From Nepenthes gracilis (taxonomy: Eukaryota; Streptophyta; Magnoliopsida; Caryophyllales; Nepenthaceae), in assembly GCA_033239525.1 (NCBI GenBank), contig BSYO01000003.1, forward strand, positions 13,324,001 to 13,388,000: 64,000 nt of DNA, given 5' to 3'. The notes below the pieces were generated by a model that did not search any database, was not told where the DNA came from, and worked only from the letters and a program-made list of their open reading frames with translations. Shown piece by piece: positions 23,157 to 36,467 of this stretch; the first letter of the stretch is position 1; every line of letters begins with the position of its first letter. Both the position numbers and the translations under genes were made by a program.

Positions 23157-25613
23157 TAAAAATTTCATCCTCAAAATTTAACGATCTTTAAATTTTTAGA
23201 ATCAATGAACCTTCTTAATGTCTCCAATTCAATTCTAAATCAGGTTCGTTATCCTAGAAAACCATAGATATCAGAATTGCCTTGATCCTCATTGTTTGAT
23301 GCATCCTTTCTAGATCCAAATTCACTGAGTCCGAAGATAAACCTATTTCATTAGCCACTTTTCTAACTCAGTTCTGAACCTTACACAAACAAAATGCCTC
23401 ATTTTATTTCATACTACACCTTGAAATTGAGTATTTTCTGTAAACACTAACTTAAACCTTATTGTATGCACAGTTTCATCACTCTACCGCCGTGCGCTCT
23501 AATCAATCATTTAGCTTCGAATTGTTCGATTACAACTTACCATCACTATCACAACTTAGCATCTCTGTTCTTTTACCGTGCACAGCTAAAATCCCAACAT
23601 AAAATCCAAAGTACAATTAGACTTCAAAAGCAAGATACTTTACATTCTCATCTATTTGTTGGTATGTGCTCAAATCAACAATTTTATCAGACACATATTC
23701 CAATCCGAACACCTAATTTACACAGTAACCTTGATTAAAACTAATTTTAAGATAGCCATAACACGAAAATAATCCTCACAGAACCCCAATTCACCACAGA
23801 ACAAAAGTCCTAACTATAACAGTAATAATAATTTTGATATAGTTTTAGATCATTACCTTAAAATCTCAAGATTTTAACAATTAGCAACCTCAAGATTTTC
23901 AAAACTCTTACACGGAGTAATTCCAGATCTTGTTGGCATACCGATAAGTCCATTAATTAAACCTAAACATGTCTTCCATAGTCATGATTAGTGGGTCGTT
24001 CTAGTACAAAATCATAATGGCTTTCACATCTCAAAATTTCATAATCCCAACATTTCGAACACAACTCCACTTCCGAACTTAGGAATGTGGCATTTTATTT
24101 TCTAAGCAATTGAGCCTACCCGTAATTTTCCTTTCTCATGTCCCTTAAGGCACCAAAGCATATCAAGCCTATAGACCCTTGAAATCCACTTTCAGTACTG
24201 ATGCTCATTTTCTCTCGAGATACCGAAGTTCATCTACATAATCCTCAGACATATCTATTTGCTCACAAAATCCCAGGATCAACTTCTGTCATAATATAAC
24301 CATTCCGACCCTTAATTTATCAGACAAGCTATTACCCAAAATAATATCCACAATTTCTTAAGCAGAAACTTCCAATTACCGACTTTGAACAATGAAAGGG
24401 TAATTTTAATTAGGAATCCCTCTTCCATTTATCTAAGGATATCGATTCACAAGCGATATAGGAAATATAATCTTAGAGTTTCCTTGACAATTTCAGGGTC
24501 TATTGTTATAATCCTTAAACAGATTAATCCACTTGCAATCTCTTAAGATTACCTCGCTATCATAACATAACTACTTGTAATCCTCGAGATTGTTAGATCA
24601 GAATTATCTCCAAAGCAATTCTACAATTTCTCAATTGGAGACTTCAGAGATCAATTATTGATCTTGACATCCACCTCCATCGAATATATTGAGATCCACC
24701 TATCTCAGCCTCTAACTTTTATATCCGTAAGACTTTAATTTCTTTCAAGGGATCATTCCTAAATCCTCAAAGATCTCGTCATAGAGTTTTAATTGTAGGG
24801 GGAGCAATTTCACCCCATGGACACCTCCCCCACTTTGCTTGTAGGTGATTATCTATTGATATAGGATAACAAAATCTCAATCTTTCTCAAGGACATTAGC
24901 TTACTCAATCCATTAATCAATTGTACTTTCCGGAGGTCTCAAAGCATCATCTATGGCACTCAACTAATACTCTTTCGATTTCATACAATTCCTTAGAGAT
25001 TAGTTCTAATTTCAGTTTTCTCTAAACCGCCTATTAAAACAGTTTAGCTTTGTCCTTTCTTCTAGATACATATATTCTCAAAACCATCATAGCTAAATTC
25101 TCAAACGACCATCTATTGATTTCAAAAAGGGCAGTCCATTTTCTAATATGGCTGAACGCATATTCTTAATTCAATTAACTTTGCCTCTTACTCCGAATTC
25201 TTGATTCGAATTAATTTGATAAATCCAAAGTGTGCCTCTATGGGGTATCGTATCCTCTTGAGACAATTTATAAAAGTATCCTCGAGTACCATCTAAATTT
25301 TTGAAAGGATCTGCATAGCCGAAAAGATCCTGAAGAGATTAACATCACAAAAGTAAAGTCGACAAATTATAGATATTTAATTGGCAGAAAGACACAATTG
25401 AGACAACCATTCTAAAATTTCAGCACAGTCTCCAATTATCATTTAAACTTTAACATCTAGTAATTTAATGTTCCATTGTCAAATTAATTCACTTATCAAA
25501 GATTAGACCGCTCAGTTTTCACAATAATCTAACTAAAACACAAGGGCATTACTGTTCAATCAACCTCAAGTAAAATCACAAGGGTAGGGTTTTCTTTTCA
25601 GGCTTTCATAGCC
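23157..25613 (-). other. Non-coding interior of element F
   Basis: About 2.46 kb without a recognisable reading frame. It aligns in reverse complement with 50700-53080 of element G over its length by eye, so it is inherited element sequence, not host DNA. Small ORFs such as 23466-23738 are accidental. Confidence 0.65.
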
Positions 25614-25618
25614 ATACT

Positions 25619-28047
25619 TGTGACGGAATGTTTTTTTTTCTACTAATAATTCCGTCATTCGTAACACGAAAAGAAGCCCAATATTACACTCAGGGTTCTA
25701 GGGAAAAATAGGCAAAGTTTTCCCTAAAATTGGGCCAAACAGAAATATAAACCTGTACGAACGTGCATAGCAAACTAGTACATGTACACAGCTATCTAAT
25801 TATACCGTAACTTTCCTACAACACACGTTCACAGGATCGCAGTTGCCATTCACGGCATTTATCACAATCCTATCTATTATAATAATAGTTTATGAGTGAG
25901 ATGCCATCTAGGACTTGTTTAGAAAACCAGAAAACATATAGCAAAAGCAGAACTATAAACCTACAGAAGCATATTTTTCTATTCATCACATGCATTTCCA
26001 TACAAAACCCATGTATATATAGATGCCCATAGGCATAAAATCTATATACAAAATCACATATCAAGTCGGGTTTTTACATCCAACTGCTCTTTCAAGATTA
26101 CTTCAAAATGCTTCAGATCTCCAAAATCTTCAAGATAGACTCTAGATTACTCCTTATCATCCGATACTAGCTTTGCAGCCTCATCTAGAGGGGAAAAATA
26201 GTAAACAGTGAGCTGAGACCCATCAAGGTACATGCAGGCATTCAGTAAAACTTTTATGTAAATTAAATATAGTAAAATGGATACAGATGCATATTAAAGC
26301 GTAAATGCCATAAGACAGTGATTCGTAGAAGTTTTAGCAGAATCATAATGTAGAAGATTACAGAACTGCCTAAAAACGAAACAATCAAGCTTCGGGAATC
26401 AGAATAAACATGGCCAAGTTTCATTTATAATAAACCAATAAAACAGAATCCAGAAAGCGAAAATTGGTCTCGATTCTATAGCTTATAGAAATTCCTTTTG
26501 TTTATCAATATAAGACCCCACCAGTAAACTCTACTAGCAGAGGGGTCGAATAATCGAGGATAGATTGTGTTCACTTCACTCAATCAAAGGCCAGAAACAT
26601 GAACAGGAGATCCCTTCCCGTGGCATCTGTACAGGTATGCCTCCCAAAGGTAGGCCAGGTCCAGAATCTTTCCTCCTAACTGTAATGCCCAGAGGAAAGG
26701 CAGACCACGTATAATTTCATAGACAGAGTTATCCACGATTACTACCGTAACCTTCTAAGGCATGTCGGAGAACCTAACTTGACTGTATATCAGTCATGGG
26801 TCCTAAATAATGGTATTAGAAATATTTTTCCTTCTTATTTAATAACTAAAACCCCTTTTTAGTTTCAGAAGTCCATCAAAGTTTTATAATTACCCTTTAG
26901 TCAACTTCAGAATGTTCAGAAATAATTTATAACCCTTCAGACTTATTTCAGAATAAACAGAGATAGTCAGAAACCCTTCAAAATTGGTTCAAAATATACA
27001 ATAATGGTCCAAAATTTCAGAAGTGTATGGCAATTTATCAGTATAAGTTCGTGTAAAATTTTCAGAAACAAATTAAACCAGGAGCTTCATTTCAGTGCCA
27101 ATTAACTTTTATATAACAGAAGTTATGGTTAAAAATCATTAAAACCCCTTCATTTTCGTTCCTAGGTTTTTGCAAAAACTTTTGAACACAAATCGAACAC
27201 CAAATATGTGTTTATTCATGAAATCAACGCCATAAATCTAAATACATACACTAAATCATGCATTTTAACCAAAAATCCATAATATTTTCAAGTTAGGGTT
27301 TCGCATCATGCTTCTGGAATCAAATCGAACACTAATTACATGCTTTTTCATGAAATCGAAGCCAAATATTGCAATACACATGAGTAAAGATGAAATCTAA
27401 CCGAACAATCGAGGGAAACATGCTTCGTTAGCTTTAAATTTGGAGCAATAAAACTTTAGAGCATTTTTACCGTTTTTCGAGCAAGAAAAAGCAGTAAAAA
27501 TGAAAAGTAACGTCCGGGGTACACTAGCCTGAGCTCAATCTATAGTTACCGTGACTTGGGTCGGGACTGAACAATAGATTTTCCCCTTTTCTTTCTCCTC
27601 TCTCTCCTTCCTCTCTTCTCCCCGTTGTTGCTGCTCGTGGGTCTGCTGCTAAAATAACCCCAAATCCCTAAAATCCCCATTTAAAATGCAAGAGAAAGGG
27701 ATCACGTGACTGGCCCCGTGATCGACACTTGAGCACCACTGGAGCACCGAGTAGGCACTTAGTACAAATCCTAGGCCGCGCTTGAGCACGAACTAGGTGC
27801 TCTTCAAGTGCCTGGTTCTGCTACTTTCACTCGGGTGGTACCTCAAGCACCACTTGAGCAATGGGTTCTTTTATTTAGGCCCTGGAGGCGCCTCAAGCTA
27901 GGCCCCACCAGGGTGCCGATGCCCTGGGGGCTTATTTCGCCTCTAAACTGAATTTCTCCCACATTTTCCTTAATCCATTCACCTCAAACACATGTATATC
28001 AATTAAATAAATAGGAATTATCATGTTTTTGGGATCGGGTCCTCACA
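25619..28047 (-). repeat. 3' LTR of element C
   Basis: Ends TGTGACGG and CCTCACA. Compared with the 5' LTR it has lost most CpGs in U3: 27834-27865 reads GTACCTCAAGCACC where 34990-35010 reads GCGCCTCGAGCGCC. The donor motif is altered to CAG|GCTAGT near 27531. Confidence 0.92.
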
Positions 28048-28060
28048 TTCTCCCCCACTT
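28048..28060 (-). other. Polypurine tract of element C
   Basis: The minus strand reads AAGTGGGGGAGAA immediately before the 3' LTR. Confidence 0.92.
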
Positions 28061-28100
28061 AAAGAAATTTCGTTATCAAAATTAAACAGAGCCACATACC

Positions 28101-28532
28101 TCAAGAAAACAAGTGGGGATAGTCGCTCTGGATTTCCTCTTTGTGCTCCCAGGTGGCCTCCTCCAGTGAATGATTCTTCTAGAGTACTTTCACCAGCGGA
28201 ATGGTCTTAGTGCACAACCTCTGATCTTTGAGATCCGGAATCTGTATCGGTTCCTCGACATAGGATAAATCCTTATTAATAGTCAAGGGCTCATACTCAA
28301 TCTCGTGTGCAGGATCATGGATGTAATTTTGAAGTATCGATACATGAAATACATCGTGCACATTCGTCAGATTAGGTGGTAATGCCAACCTGTAAGCTAC
28401 CTTCCCGACCCTCTCAAAAATCTCAAAAGGGCCAATAAAACGCGGCTTCAATTTTCCTTTTACTCTAAATCGGAACGTTCCCTTGAACGATGAAACTTTC
28501 AGAAAAATAAAATCTCCTACCTCAAAGCTCAA
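28101..28532 (-). pseudogene. Integrase C-terminus and chromodomain of element C
   Basis: The minus-strand frame from 28532 shows the integrase C-terminal region ([43 protein letters not shown]). A chromodomain of about 50 residues follows, beginning near 28270 and ending at a natural TGA (28101-28103). Chromodomains bind modified histone tails and steer integration into heterochromatin. A TAG at about 28179 replaces the conserved tryptophan codon after PLVKVL; the rest (NHSLEEATWE...YPHLF) is preserved. Confidence 0.88.
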
Positions 28533-28733
28533 TTCTTTTCTCCTCTGGTTTGCATAACTCTTCTATCTACTCTGAGCAATTTTTAAATTATCATGTATCA
28601 GTTTGATCTTCTCCACAATTTCTTTCACAATTTCAGGACCTAAAATCCTTTTATTTCTAATCTCCTCCCAATGATACAGGTGACTGCATTTTCTCCCATA
28701 CAATGCCTCAAAAGTTGCCATGCCAATACTAGT

Positions 28734-29420
28734 CTAATAACTATTATTATATGTAAATTCAGCCAGTGCCAAATAAGTGTCCCAAGTTTCTTTCATTTCC
28801 AATATAGAGGCTCTTAACATATTCTCAAGAATCCGAACGGTACACTCAAATTGGCCATCAGTTTGGGGGTGATAAGCAGTACTAAATTTCAATTCTATCC
28901 CCAACTCCTTTTGCAAACTCTCTCAAAACCTCAAAATAAAACAGGGATCTCTATCAGATACAATAGAGGCAGGAACTCCATGTAGCCTCACAACTTCATT
29001 CACATACATCTTTGCCAGTCTATCTCGTGATTAAGTCGTCCTGATCACCAACAAGTGGGCTAATTTTGTCACCCGATCAACTATAACCCATATGGCATCA
29101 TGATTTCTAGGAGTTCTCAGCAATCCTGACGCAAAATCCATGGTAATATCTTTCCATTTTCAACTTGGGATTGGCATTGGTTGCAGTAACCTAGAAGGTT
29201 TCCTCCTTTCCACCTTTAGTTGCTGACATACAAGGCATTTCTCTACATAGACCATAATATCCCGCCTCATATTTCTCCACCAAAAAGTTTTCTTCAGATC
29301 CTGATACATTTTGTTTGTTTTAGGGTGGATAGTATACCGAGACCGGTGAGCCTCTTTCAAGATCTTCTCCTTCAGTTCTATACTATTCGGTACACATAAT
29401 CGATCTCTAAACCTCAACAC
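28734..29420 (-). pseudogene. Integrase zinc-binding and catalytic domains of element C
   Basis: The HHCC zinc-binding domain is at 29160-29420 (AHRSRYTIHP...CLVCQQLK). The catalytic core follows with the first aspartate in TMDF near 29140, the second in SDRD near 28970, and the glutamate in QTDGQFE near 28850. All three DDE residues are kept. Stops interrupt it, including TGA for the expected tryptophan near 28925 and TAG for glutamine near 28735. The enzyme would insert element cDNA into chromosomes. Confidence 0.88.
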
Positions 29421-29803
29421 CCCATAGTTCGGACATTAAAATCAGCTCTAGAATCTCTATTCAGATCACTTACAATATCCATAAGGAACGGATCATTTAC
29501 TTGTTTCTCCTTTACCTCATTAACTATCTCTGGTTAGATTTGAAGATAATACAGGAGCATCCTATTACCCTTAACATAATGTTGGAAATCACACTGCTTC
29601 AGATAATCTAACATCTCCATCTGCTCGATTTACAACACAGCCACATACCCTGATCGGTGACTTAATGCATCTGCGACCACATTGGCTTTCCCTGGCTTAT
29701 ACTATATCTCACAGTCATAATCGTTTAAGAAATCAAGCAATCTTCTTTGCCTCATATTGAGTTCATTTTGTGAAAATAAGTACTTCAGACTTTTATGATC
29801 AGA

Positions 29804-30766
29804 CTATATAAGGAACTTTTCTCCATACAAATAATGTCTCCAAATTTTCAAGGAAAAAACAACAGCAGCATGCTCTAGGTCATGGGTCGGGTAGTTCTTC
29901 TCATGCACTTTCAGTTTCCTAGATCCATAAGCTACAACTTTACCATGCTGCATCAATACACATCCTAAATCCACCTTAGAGGTGTCGTAATACACCTCAA
30001 AGCCTCCTGAACCCTCTGGAATAACCAATACTGGAGTGGTAGTTAAGTGATCCTTTAACTCCTGAAAACTCAAATCACACTCCTCAGTCCATTCAAACTT
30101 AGCCTCCTTCTTCAGCAATTGAGTTAGAGGCATAACAATCTGTGAAAAATTTTCTACAAAATGCCTGTAATAACTCCCCATGCCCAGAGAGCTCCTAACC
30201 TCGGTCACAGAAGTCAGTCTGCTCTTGTTTGTAACAGCCTCTACCTTCCATGGATCCACAGAATTACCACAATCAGAAATTACATGCCCCAAAAACATCA
30301 CCTTCTCTACCCAAAATTCACATTTACTTAGCTTAGCATACAATTTTTTCTCACGGAGCACTTGAAGTACTATCCACAGATGAATCTCGTGTTCCTCATA
30401 ATCCTTTGAATAAATCAAGAAATTATCAATAAATACCACCATAAATTTATCTATTTACGTCCTGAACATCCTATTCATCAGATCTATGAAAGAAACTTGA
30501 GCATTCCTAAGGCCAAAAGGCATAACAAGGAACTCATAATGGCCATAATGTGTCCGAAAAGCAGTCTTAGCCACATCCTCTGGCTTAATTCTCAACTGAT
30601 AATAACCCGACCTAAAATCGATCTTCAAGAACACCCGAGACCCTTGCAATTGATCAAATAAATCATCAATATACGGCAAAGGATACTTATTCTTAATCGT
30701 AATTTTATTCAATTTGCGATAATCAACACATAGCCGTAAAGACCCATCTTTCTTCCTCACAAACAA
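29804..30766 (-). pseudogene. Reverse transcriptase and RNase H of element C
   Basis: Fingers and palm begin at 30766 ([19 protein letters not shown]) with the first catalytic aspartate in [15 protein letters not shown] at about 30445 breaks the frame just before the polymerase box. That box reads VVFIDN where active enzymes have DD, so one catalytic aspartate is lost. RNase H follows with YYDTSKVDLGCVLMQ and THDLEHAAVVF. Sequence homologous to the tether region continues to about 29640 with more stops. Inactive, but the lineage assignment is clear. Confidence 0.9.
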
Positions 30767-30987
30767 TACCGGTGCACCCCAAGGAGATACACTCAGTCTA
30801 ATAAAGCTCTTGTTTAACAGTTTTTGTAATTACAACTTCAACTCTTTCAATTCAGTCGGAGCCATACCATAAGGGGCCTTAGAAACTGGACTAACATCGG
30901 GAATAATGTCAATTTCAAACTCGATCTCCCGGTATGGGGATAATCCAAGCAACTCATCCAGGAATACATCCTCAAAATTTTGTACAA

Positions 30988-31509
30988 CTAGGATGTCCTT
31001 AGCCGGCACACTATGACTCCCAGTAGTGCAGGCATATGCCAGTAAGTTTTATATCCACTTTTCATCAAATGCTTAGCATGTAAAGCAGAGATTAATACAG
31101 ACACCCCCTTCTTCTTAATGCATTGAAAGAAAAAGGATTCCATCCCAAGAATATTAAAGCAAACCTTCTTCAGATAATAGTCAATATTGGCATGGTATTT
31201 GGCCAGCCAGTCCATCCCTAAAATCACAACAAAATCACCCATGTTCAACAATACTAAATCCACAACCAAACATTTCCCATTCACCTCAACTACACATCCA
31301 GGGTACACAACATCAGTAACCACAGGGGGTCCAGTGGGAGTACACACAGACAATTCACAATCCAAAATGTACGGGGCAGATACAATGCAGCATGCAAACC
31401 ATGGAGAAACAAAAGAGTGGGTAGATCTCGAGTCAAACAATATAGATGCAAAAACTCGACAAACAAAAAGAGTACCTTCCACGACGTTCGAAGATGCCTC
31501 TGGGTCCAA
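30988..31509 (-). pseudogene. Aspartic protease of element C
   Basis: A 173-residue open segment collinear with the protease of B. The active-site loop reads FDSRSTHS instead of DSG-S/T, replacing an essential glycine with arginine. The second block ILGMDW is intact. Confidence 0.85.
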
Positions 31510-31539
31510 ACAGTCACTGAGAAGGCCTTTGTCAAGACA

Positions 31540-32527
31540 GTAGGCTTCTTTCCTTCTAGCCTAAGAGGTAATGGACAGTCTTTGATCTGGTGGCCCTACT
31601 GTCCACATCTAAAACATACTCCCTATGCCTTACGACATGCTTGTCCAGGATGTCTCCTCCCACAGAAGGTATAATCTGTGGCCAATACTCTAGAACTAGT
31701 CACTAACTGAGTCTGAACGATGCTCTTCCCCTTGTTAGCTATCCTAGTCCTCTTGGACGGTCCCAAAGATCCCACATTAGATCCAGCACTAAATCCCACC
31801 CGAGTAGTAGTTCCTTTGCATAAAATCTCTTCATTTTCGCTTCTTTCTCATAGATTGCTACCCTATCCAGAATTTCAGCGTAGGTCTTGAGTTTCAGGAT
31901 TAACAGTGACTTCCTAATGTCATCCCGCAGCCCTTATTGGAACTTCTTTGCCTTTCTTAACTCATCCTCTACGTAGAAGGGTGCAAATCGGGATAATTCA
32001 GTAAATCTTGCATCGTACTCCTTCATTGTCATATTTTCTTGCCTCAGCCTCATAAACTCTTGCTCCATCTGATCTTAGAGATTGGATGGGAAGTATTTCT
32101 CTATAAATGCATCCTCAAACATTTCCCAAGTAATGGCATCATCAGGCACTCCCAATGCCCTCCTCTTCATGCTCCACTAGCTATCAACTTCGCCTTCCAG
32201 TTTATATACCGTGAAGGTTACCTTCTCCCGATCGGTACATCCAATCACAGTGAATATCTTCTTCGTCCTTTTCAACCACACATCCTCTTCCACCGGATCA
32301 GGCTTTCCTAAGAAAATCGGTGCTCGCTCCGCTATAAATCTGTCATAAGTCGTAGGAGCAAGAAGTGCCAGAGCTGGCTCGGGTGCAGGAACCAAAGCCA
32401 TGTGCCTCTATTTGACAGATTCTACTACATTAGTCATTCTCTCCAAAAGATCAATATAAGCAGCCTCCCTATCATAGGGTGTACTAGCACCACTACGATA
32501 ATTTCTTCGACTCCTTTCACGAGCCAT
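31540..32527 (-). pseudogene. Gag of element C
   Basis: Starts at the ATG at 32527 (MARERSRRNYRSGASTP). Capsid segments are at 32177-32401 (FLGKPDPVEEDVWLKRTKKIF) and 31930-32090 (FMRLRQENMTMKEYDA, LSRFAPFYVEDE). A zinc knuckle near 31570-31660 keeps CFRCGQ..GH...KDC but has a TAG in place of a glutamine. At least five stops scatter through it, several explained by C-to-T changes. Confidence 0.85.
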
Positions 32528-32742
32528 CCTATAATCAATAAACACAACATTATAACCTCAAGAAATCAATTAAAGGACGAGATATTCAATAACTTAGTGA
32601 AATTCAAATCTAGCCCAAGGACTAACTTCCTAAAAGTCTTAACGGCCTTAGCTACCCCGACTTATTCCCACTGAAATTCAGTACAGAAATTTAAGTCTAT
32701 ACTTCATCTTTTTGATCGATCAATTTCTAAGGCATCTCATTT

Positions 32743-32753
32743 CTCTGACACTA
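32743..32753 (-). other. Mutated primer-binding site of element C
   Basis: The minus strand reads TAGTGTCAGAG, a two-transition derivative of TGGTATCAGAG seen in A, B and G. Confidence 0.8.
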
Positions 32754-32755
32754 GT

Positions 32756-35195
32756 TATGATGGAACGTTTTTTTTTTTCCACTTATAATTTTGTCATTCA
32801 TAATAGGAACAGAAGCCCAACATTACACTCAGGGTTTTAGGGAAAAATAGGCAGCGTTTTTCCTAAAATTGGGCCAAACAGAAATGTAAATCTGTACAAA
32901 CCTTCATAGCAAACTCGTACATGCATAGAACTATCTAATTATACCGCAACTTTCCTACAACACGCATTCACAGGATCACAGGTACCATTCATGGCATTTG
33001 TCACAATCCTATCTATTATAATAACAGTTCATGAGTGATATGCCATCAAAGACCTGTATAGAAAACTAGAAAACATATAGCAGAAGGAGAACTATAAACC
33101 TACGGAAGCATATTTTTCTGTTCATCACATGCATTTTCTTACAAAACCCATGTATATGTAGATGCCCATAGGCATAAAATCCATATGCAAAATCACATAT
33201 CAAGTCGGGTCTTTACATCCAACTACTCTTCCAAGATTACTTCAAAATGCTTTAGATCTCCAAAATCTTCAAGCTAGACTCTAGATTACTCCTTCTCATC
33301 CGGTACTAGCTCTACAGCCTCATCTGAAGGGAAAAAATAGTAAACAGTGAGCCGAGGCCCAGCAAGGTACATGTAGGCATGCAATAAAACTTTTACGCGA
33401 AACAAATACATTAAAACAGATACAGATATATGTTAAAGCATAAATGCTATAAGGCAGTGATTCGTAGAAGCTATAGTAGAATCATAATGCAAAAGATTAC
33501 AGAACTGCTTGAAAACGGAACAATCAAGCTTTGAGAATTAGAATAAATGTAGCCAAGCTTCATTTATAATAAACTGGTAAAATAGAATCCAGAAAGCGAA
33601 AATTGGTCTTGATTCTATAGCTTATGGAAATTCCTTTTTTTTATCAATATAGGACCCCACCAGTAAACCCTACTAGCAGAGGGGGCGAATAATCAAGAAT
33701 AGATTGTGTTCACTCCACGCAATCAAAGGCCAGAAACATGAACAGGAGATCCCTTCCTGTGGGATCTATACAGGTGTGCCTTCCGAATGTAGGCCAGGTC
33801 CAGAATCTTTCCTCTTGATTGTAACGCCTCGAGGAAGGACGGACTACGTATAATTCCATGGACAAAGTTATCTCGATTACCTATGTAACATTCTAAGACA
33901 TACCGAAGAACCTAACTTGACTGTATATCAGTCATGGGTCCTAAATAACGGTATCAAAAATGTTTTTTCTTCTTATTTCATAACTAAAACCCCTTTTAGT
34001 TTTAGAAGTCAATCAGAGTTTCATAATTACTCTTCAGCTAACTTCAGAATGTTCGAAAATAATTTATAACCCTTTAGACTTATTTCAGAATATACTGAGA
34101 CAGTCAAAAGCCCTTCAAAATTGATTCAAAATATATAATAACGGTCAAAAAATCCTTCAGTTTCATTTCAGAAGTTCATGGCAATTTATCAATATAAGTC
34201 CGTGTAATATTTTTAGAAACAAATTACACCAGGAGCTTCATTTTGGTGCCAATTAACTTTTATATAACAGAAGTTACCGTTAAAAATCATTAAAACCCCT
34301 TCATTTTCGTACCTAGAGTTTCGCCAAAACTTCTAGACTCAAATTGAACACCAAACATGTGTTTATTCATGGAATCAACACCATAAATCTAAATACATAC
34401 ACTAAATCATGCATTTTAACAAAAAAACCCATAATATTTTCCAGTTAGGGTTTCGCATCATGCTTCCGGAACCAAATCGAACACTAATTACATACTTTTT
34501 CATGAAATCGAAGCCAAATATTGCAATACATATGAGTAAAGATGAAATCTAACTGATCAATCGAGGGAAACATGCTTCGTTAGCTTTAAACTTTGAGCAA
34601 TAAAACTTTAGAGCATTTTTACCATTTTTAGAGCAAGAAAAAGCGGTAAAAACGAAAAGTAACATCCGGGATATACTTGCCTGAGCTCGATCTACAGTTA
34701 CCATGACACGGCCCGGGACTGAACCGTAGATTTTCCCCCTTTTCTTTCTCCTCTCTCTCCTTCCTCTCTTCTCCCCTTCGTTGCTGCTCGTGGGTTTGCT
34801 GCCAAAATAACCCCAAATCCCTAAAATCCGCATTTAAAATGCGAGAGAAAGGGATCACATGACTGGGCCTGTGACCGGTGCTCGAGCACCGTTGGAGCGC
34901 CGAGTAGGCACCCAATAAAAATCCTGGGCCTCGGTCGAGCACGAACGAGGCACTCTTCGAGTACCCGGTTCTGCTATTTCTGCTCGGCTGGCGCCTCGAG
35001 CGCCACTCGAGCGGTGGGTTCTGCTATTTAGACCCTGGTGGCACCTCGAGCCCCACTTGGGCGCCGATGCCTCGGGGGCTTATTTCACCTCTAAATCGAA
35101 TTTCTCCCACATTTTACTTAATGTATTCACCTCAAACACATGTATATCAATTAAATAAATAGCAATTATCATGTTTTTGGGATCGGGTCCTCACA
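32756..35195 (-). repeat. 5' LTR of element C (2440 bp)
   Basis: Sense order: TGTGAGGACC, CTCGAGCG-rich U3 (34855-35080), TTTAAA in the TATA position (about 34832), donor-like CAG|GCAAGT at 34680, hairpin module (33660-33905), acceptor TTCAG|ATGAG ending at 33324, U5 hairpin. The terminal TG is changed to TA (32756-32757). Confidence 0.92.
33324..34680 (-). other. Putative GC-AG intron in the C 5' LTR
   Basis: CTCAG|GCAAGTATA at 34680. The 3' end is GGCTCAC, a T-rich tract, then TTCAG|ATGAGG (intron end 33324), about 1.36 kb in all. If spliced, most of R-U5 would be removed upstream of gag. Confidence 0.42.
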
Positions 35196-35200
35196 ATACT

Positions 35201-36467
35201 TGTTCCGATAGCGGGACCGGTTCTCAGTGATCCATCACCTGCCTTATAAATATCTTAATCTTAAAGACTCCCAATCATCAAATCATTAACTTTTGATTGT
35301 TCAAAGTTCACCAAATATCCTCATCGGTTACACTTGAATCCTCAAGATCATTTCTAATATCGGCACAACCTCAACAACACATAACCAATCACTTTCTCAA
35401 TTAGGAGTTCAGTCATCTGCTATCCACAATCCACAGAATTTACAAAAGAGCACATAAACACAAACATAAAATAATCAAGAATCTTCAAGATGAGGGGAAG
35501 CATATCATGCACATCATAGAAAAAACAAAAGAACATGTAAACCCCAAATCAATTAAAACATAAATCAAATACCGCAATCAAGGGAATACCTCCATCCACC
35601 TTTGGGGGTACTTTGGCGTCTTGAACCATCGCTACAAGTGCTTTAGTCGAGACAGTGGACTCCTTTGCTTTTAACCTCTGAGGATATGGATAGTCTTTAA
35701 TTAGGTGGCCTTACGGTCCATATCTAAAGAAGCTCTCGTCACCTTGTGACAGGAATATCCTACATGTTTCTTTCCACAGTAATTACAAGGCATCACTGAC
35801 ATCTAAAAATTTGACACTGATTGAATTCCGATGCTACATTTCTTTTCACTAGAAACTTTCATCTTCTTTTTAGTAGATTTCAGGTATTCCAAACTAGACT
35901 TCTTACTGAGGTTCACCTGATTGAATACCCTCTTACCCAAAGGTCTTTGAACCTCAAGTTCTTCCTTAAGTACCAGAGCCCTATCTAGGACCTCAACATA
36001 AGTCTGAAACTTTTGGGTCACTAACTGACTCCTAATATCGTCTTTTAACCCTTGCAGGAACTTCTTGGTCATCATCAATTCATCTTCCCCAACAAAAGAT
36101 GGCAATGTTAATAAACCTGCAAACATCAACCAAGACACTTCAACAAAAATCCTAAGTCCAGCCCTTAAACATTTCATTCAATTCTATCAAGCCCTTATTA
36201 TTTCCTCAATCCTAGAATAGATTATAACCGGGAACTTGAACCAAAATCTATTAGCCTAAGCTTGAGATCAATATCAATCTGCTTAATTACTAAACCTCGA
36301 TTTGTTTCCAACCTAACTTATGCTAGCTAGGATTTCCAATGAATTATTCAATCTAACTTAATCATCCTATGTCTATACCTACTTATTCGGTCAGTTAAAA
36401 TCATTTCCTAAGCTTTCTCTTATAATTTAGATCATCCCTATGGCATCTAGTTTTCTCTGACACCATT
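35201..36467 (-). pseudogene. Element F interior, 5' part with gag remnant
   Basis: After C, element F resumes. The frame 35803-36177 keeps FLQGLKDDIRSQLVTQKFQTYVEVLDRALVLKEELE, homologous to the Gag segment after the capsid core. A decayed zinc-knuckle pair (MPCNYCGKKHVGYSCH) lies at 35700-35800. Element G carries the same remnant at 50230-50697. The N-terminal gag signature is not recognisable near the primer site. Between 36178 and 36454 I see no coding signal. Confidence 0.7.
36455..36465 (-). other. Primer-binding site of element F
   Basis: The minus strand reads TGGTGTCAGAG, one transition from the tRNA-Met type site of A, B and G. Confidence 0.8.

Larger units (their letters stand above)
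25619..35195 (-). mobile_element. Element C: complete but decayed Tekay/Del-like chromovirus
   Basis: A 9.58-kb minus-strand element with perfect TSD ATACT (25614-25618 and 35196-35200). LTRs are 25619-28047 (2429 bp) and 32756-35195 (2440 bp). The domain order on the minus strand is gag, protease, reverse transcriptase, RNase H, integrase, chromodomain, which defines the chromovirus branch of Ty3/gypsy. The integrase C-terminus and chromodomain style fit the Tekay/Del lineage. Over the first roughly 240 bp the LTRs differ at about one base in nine, mostly transitions, so C is old. Many in-frame stops mean it is not autonomous now. Confidence 0.93.
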
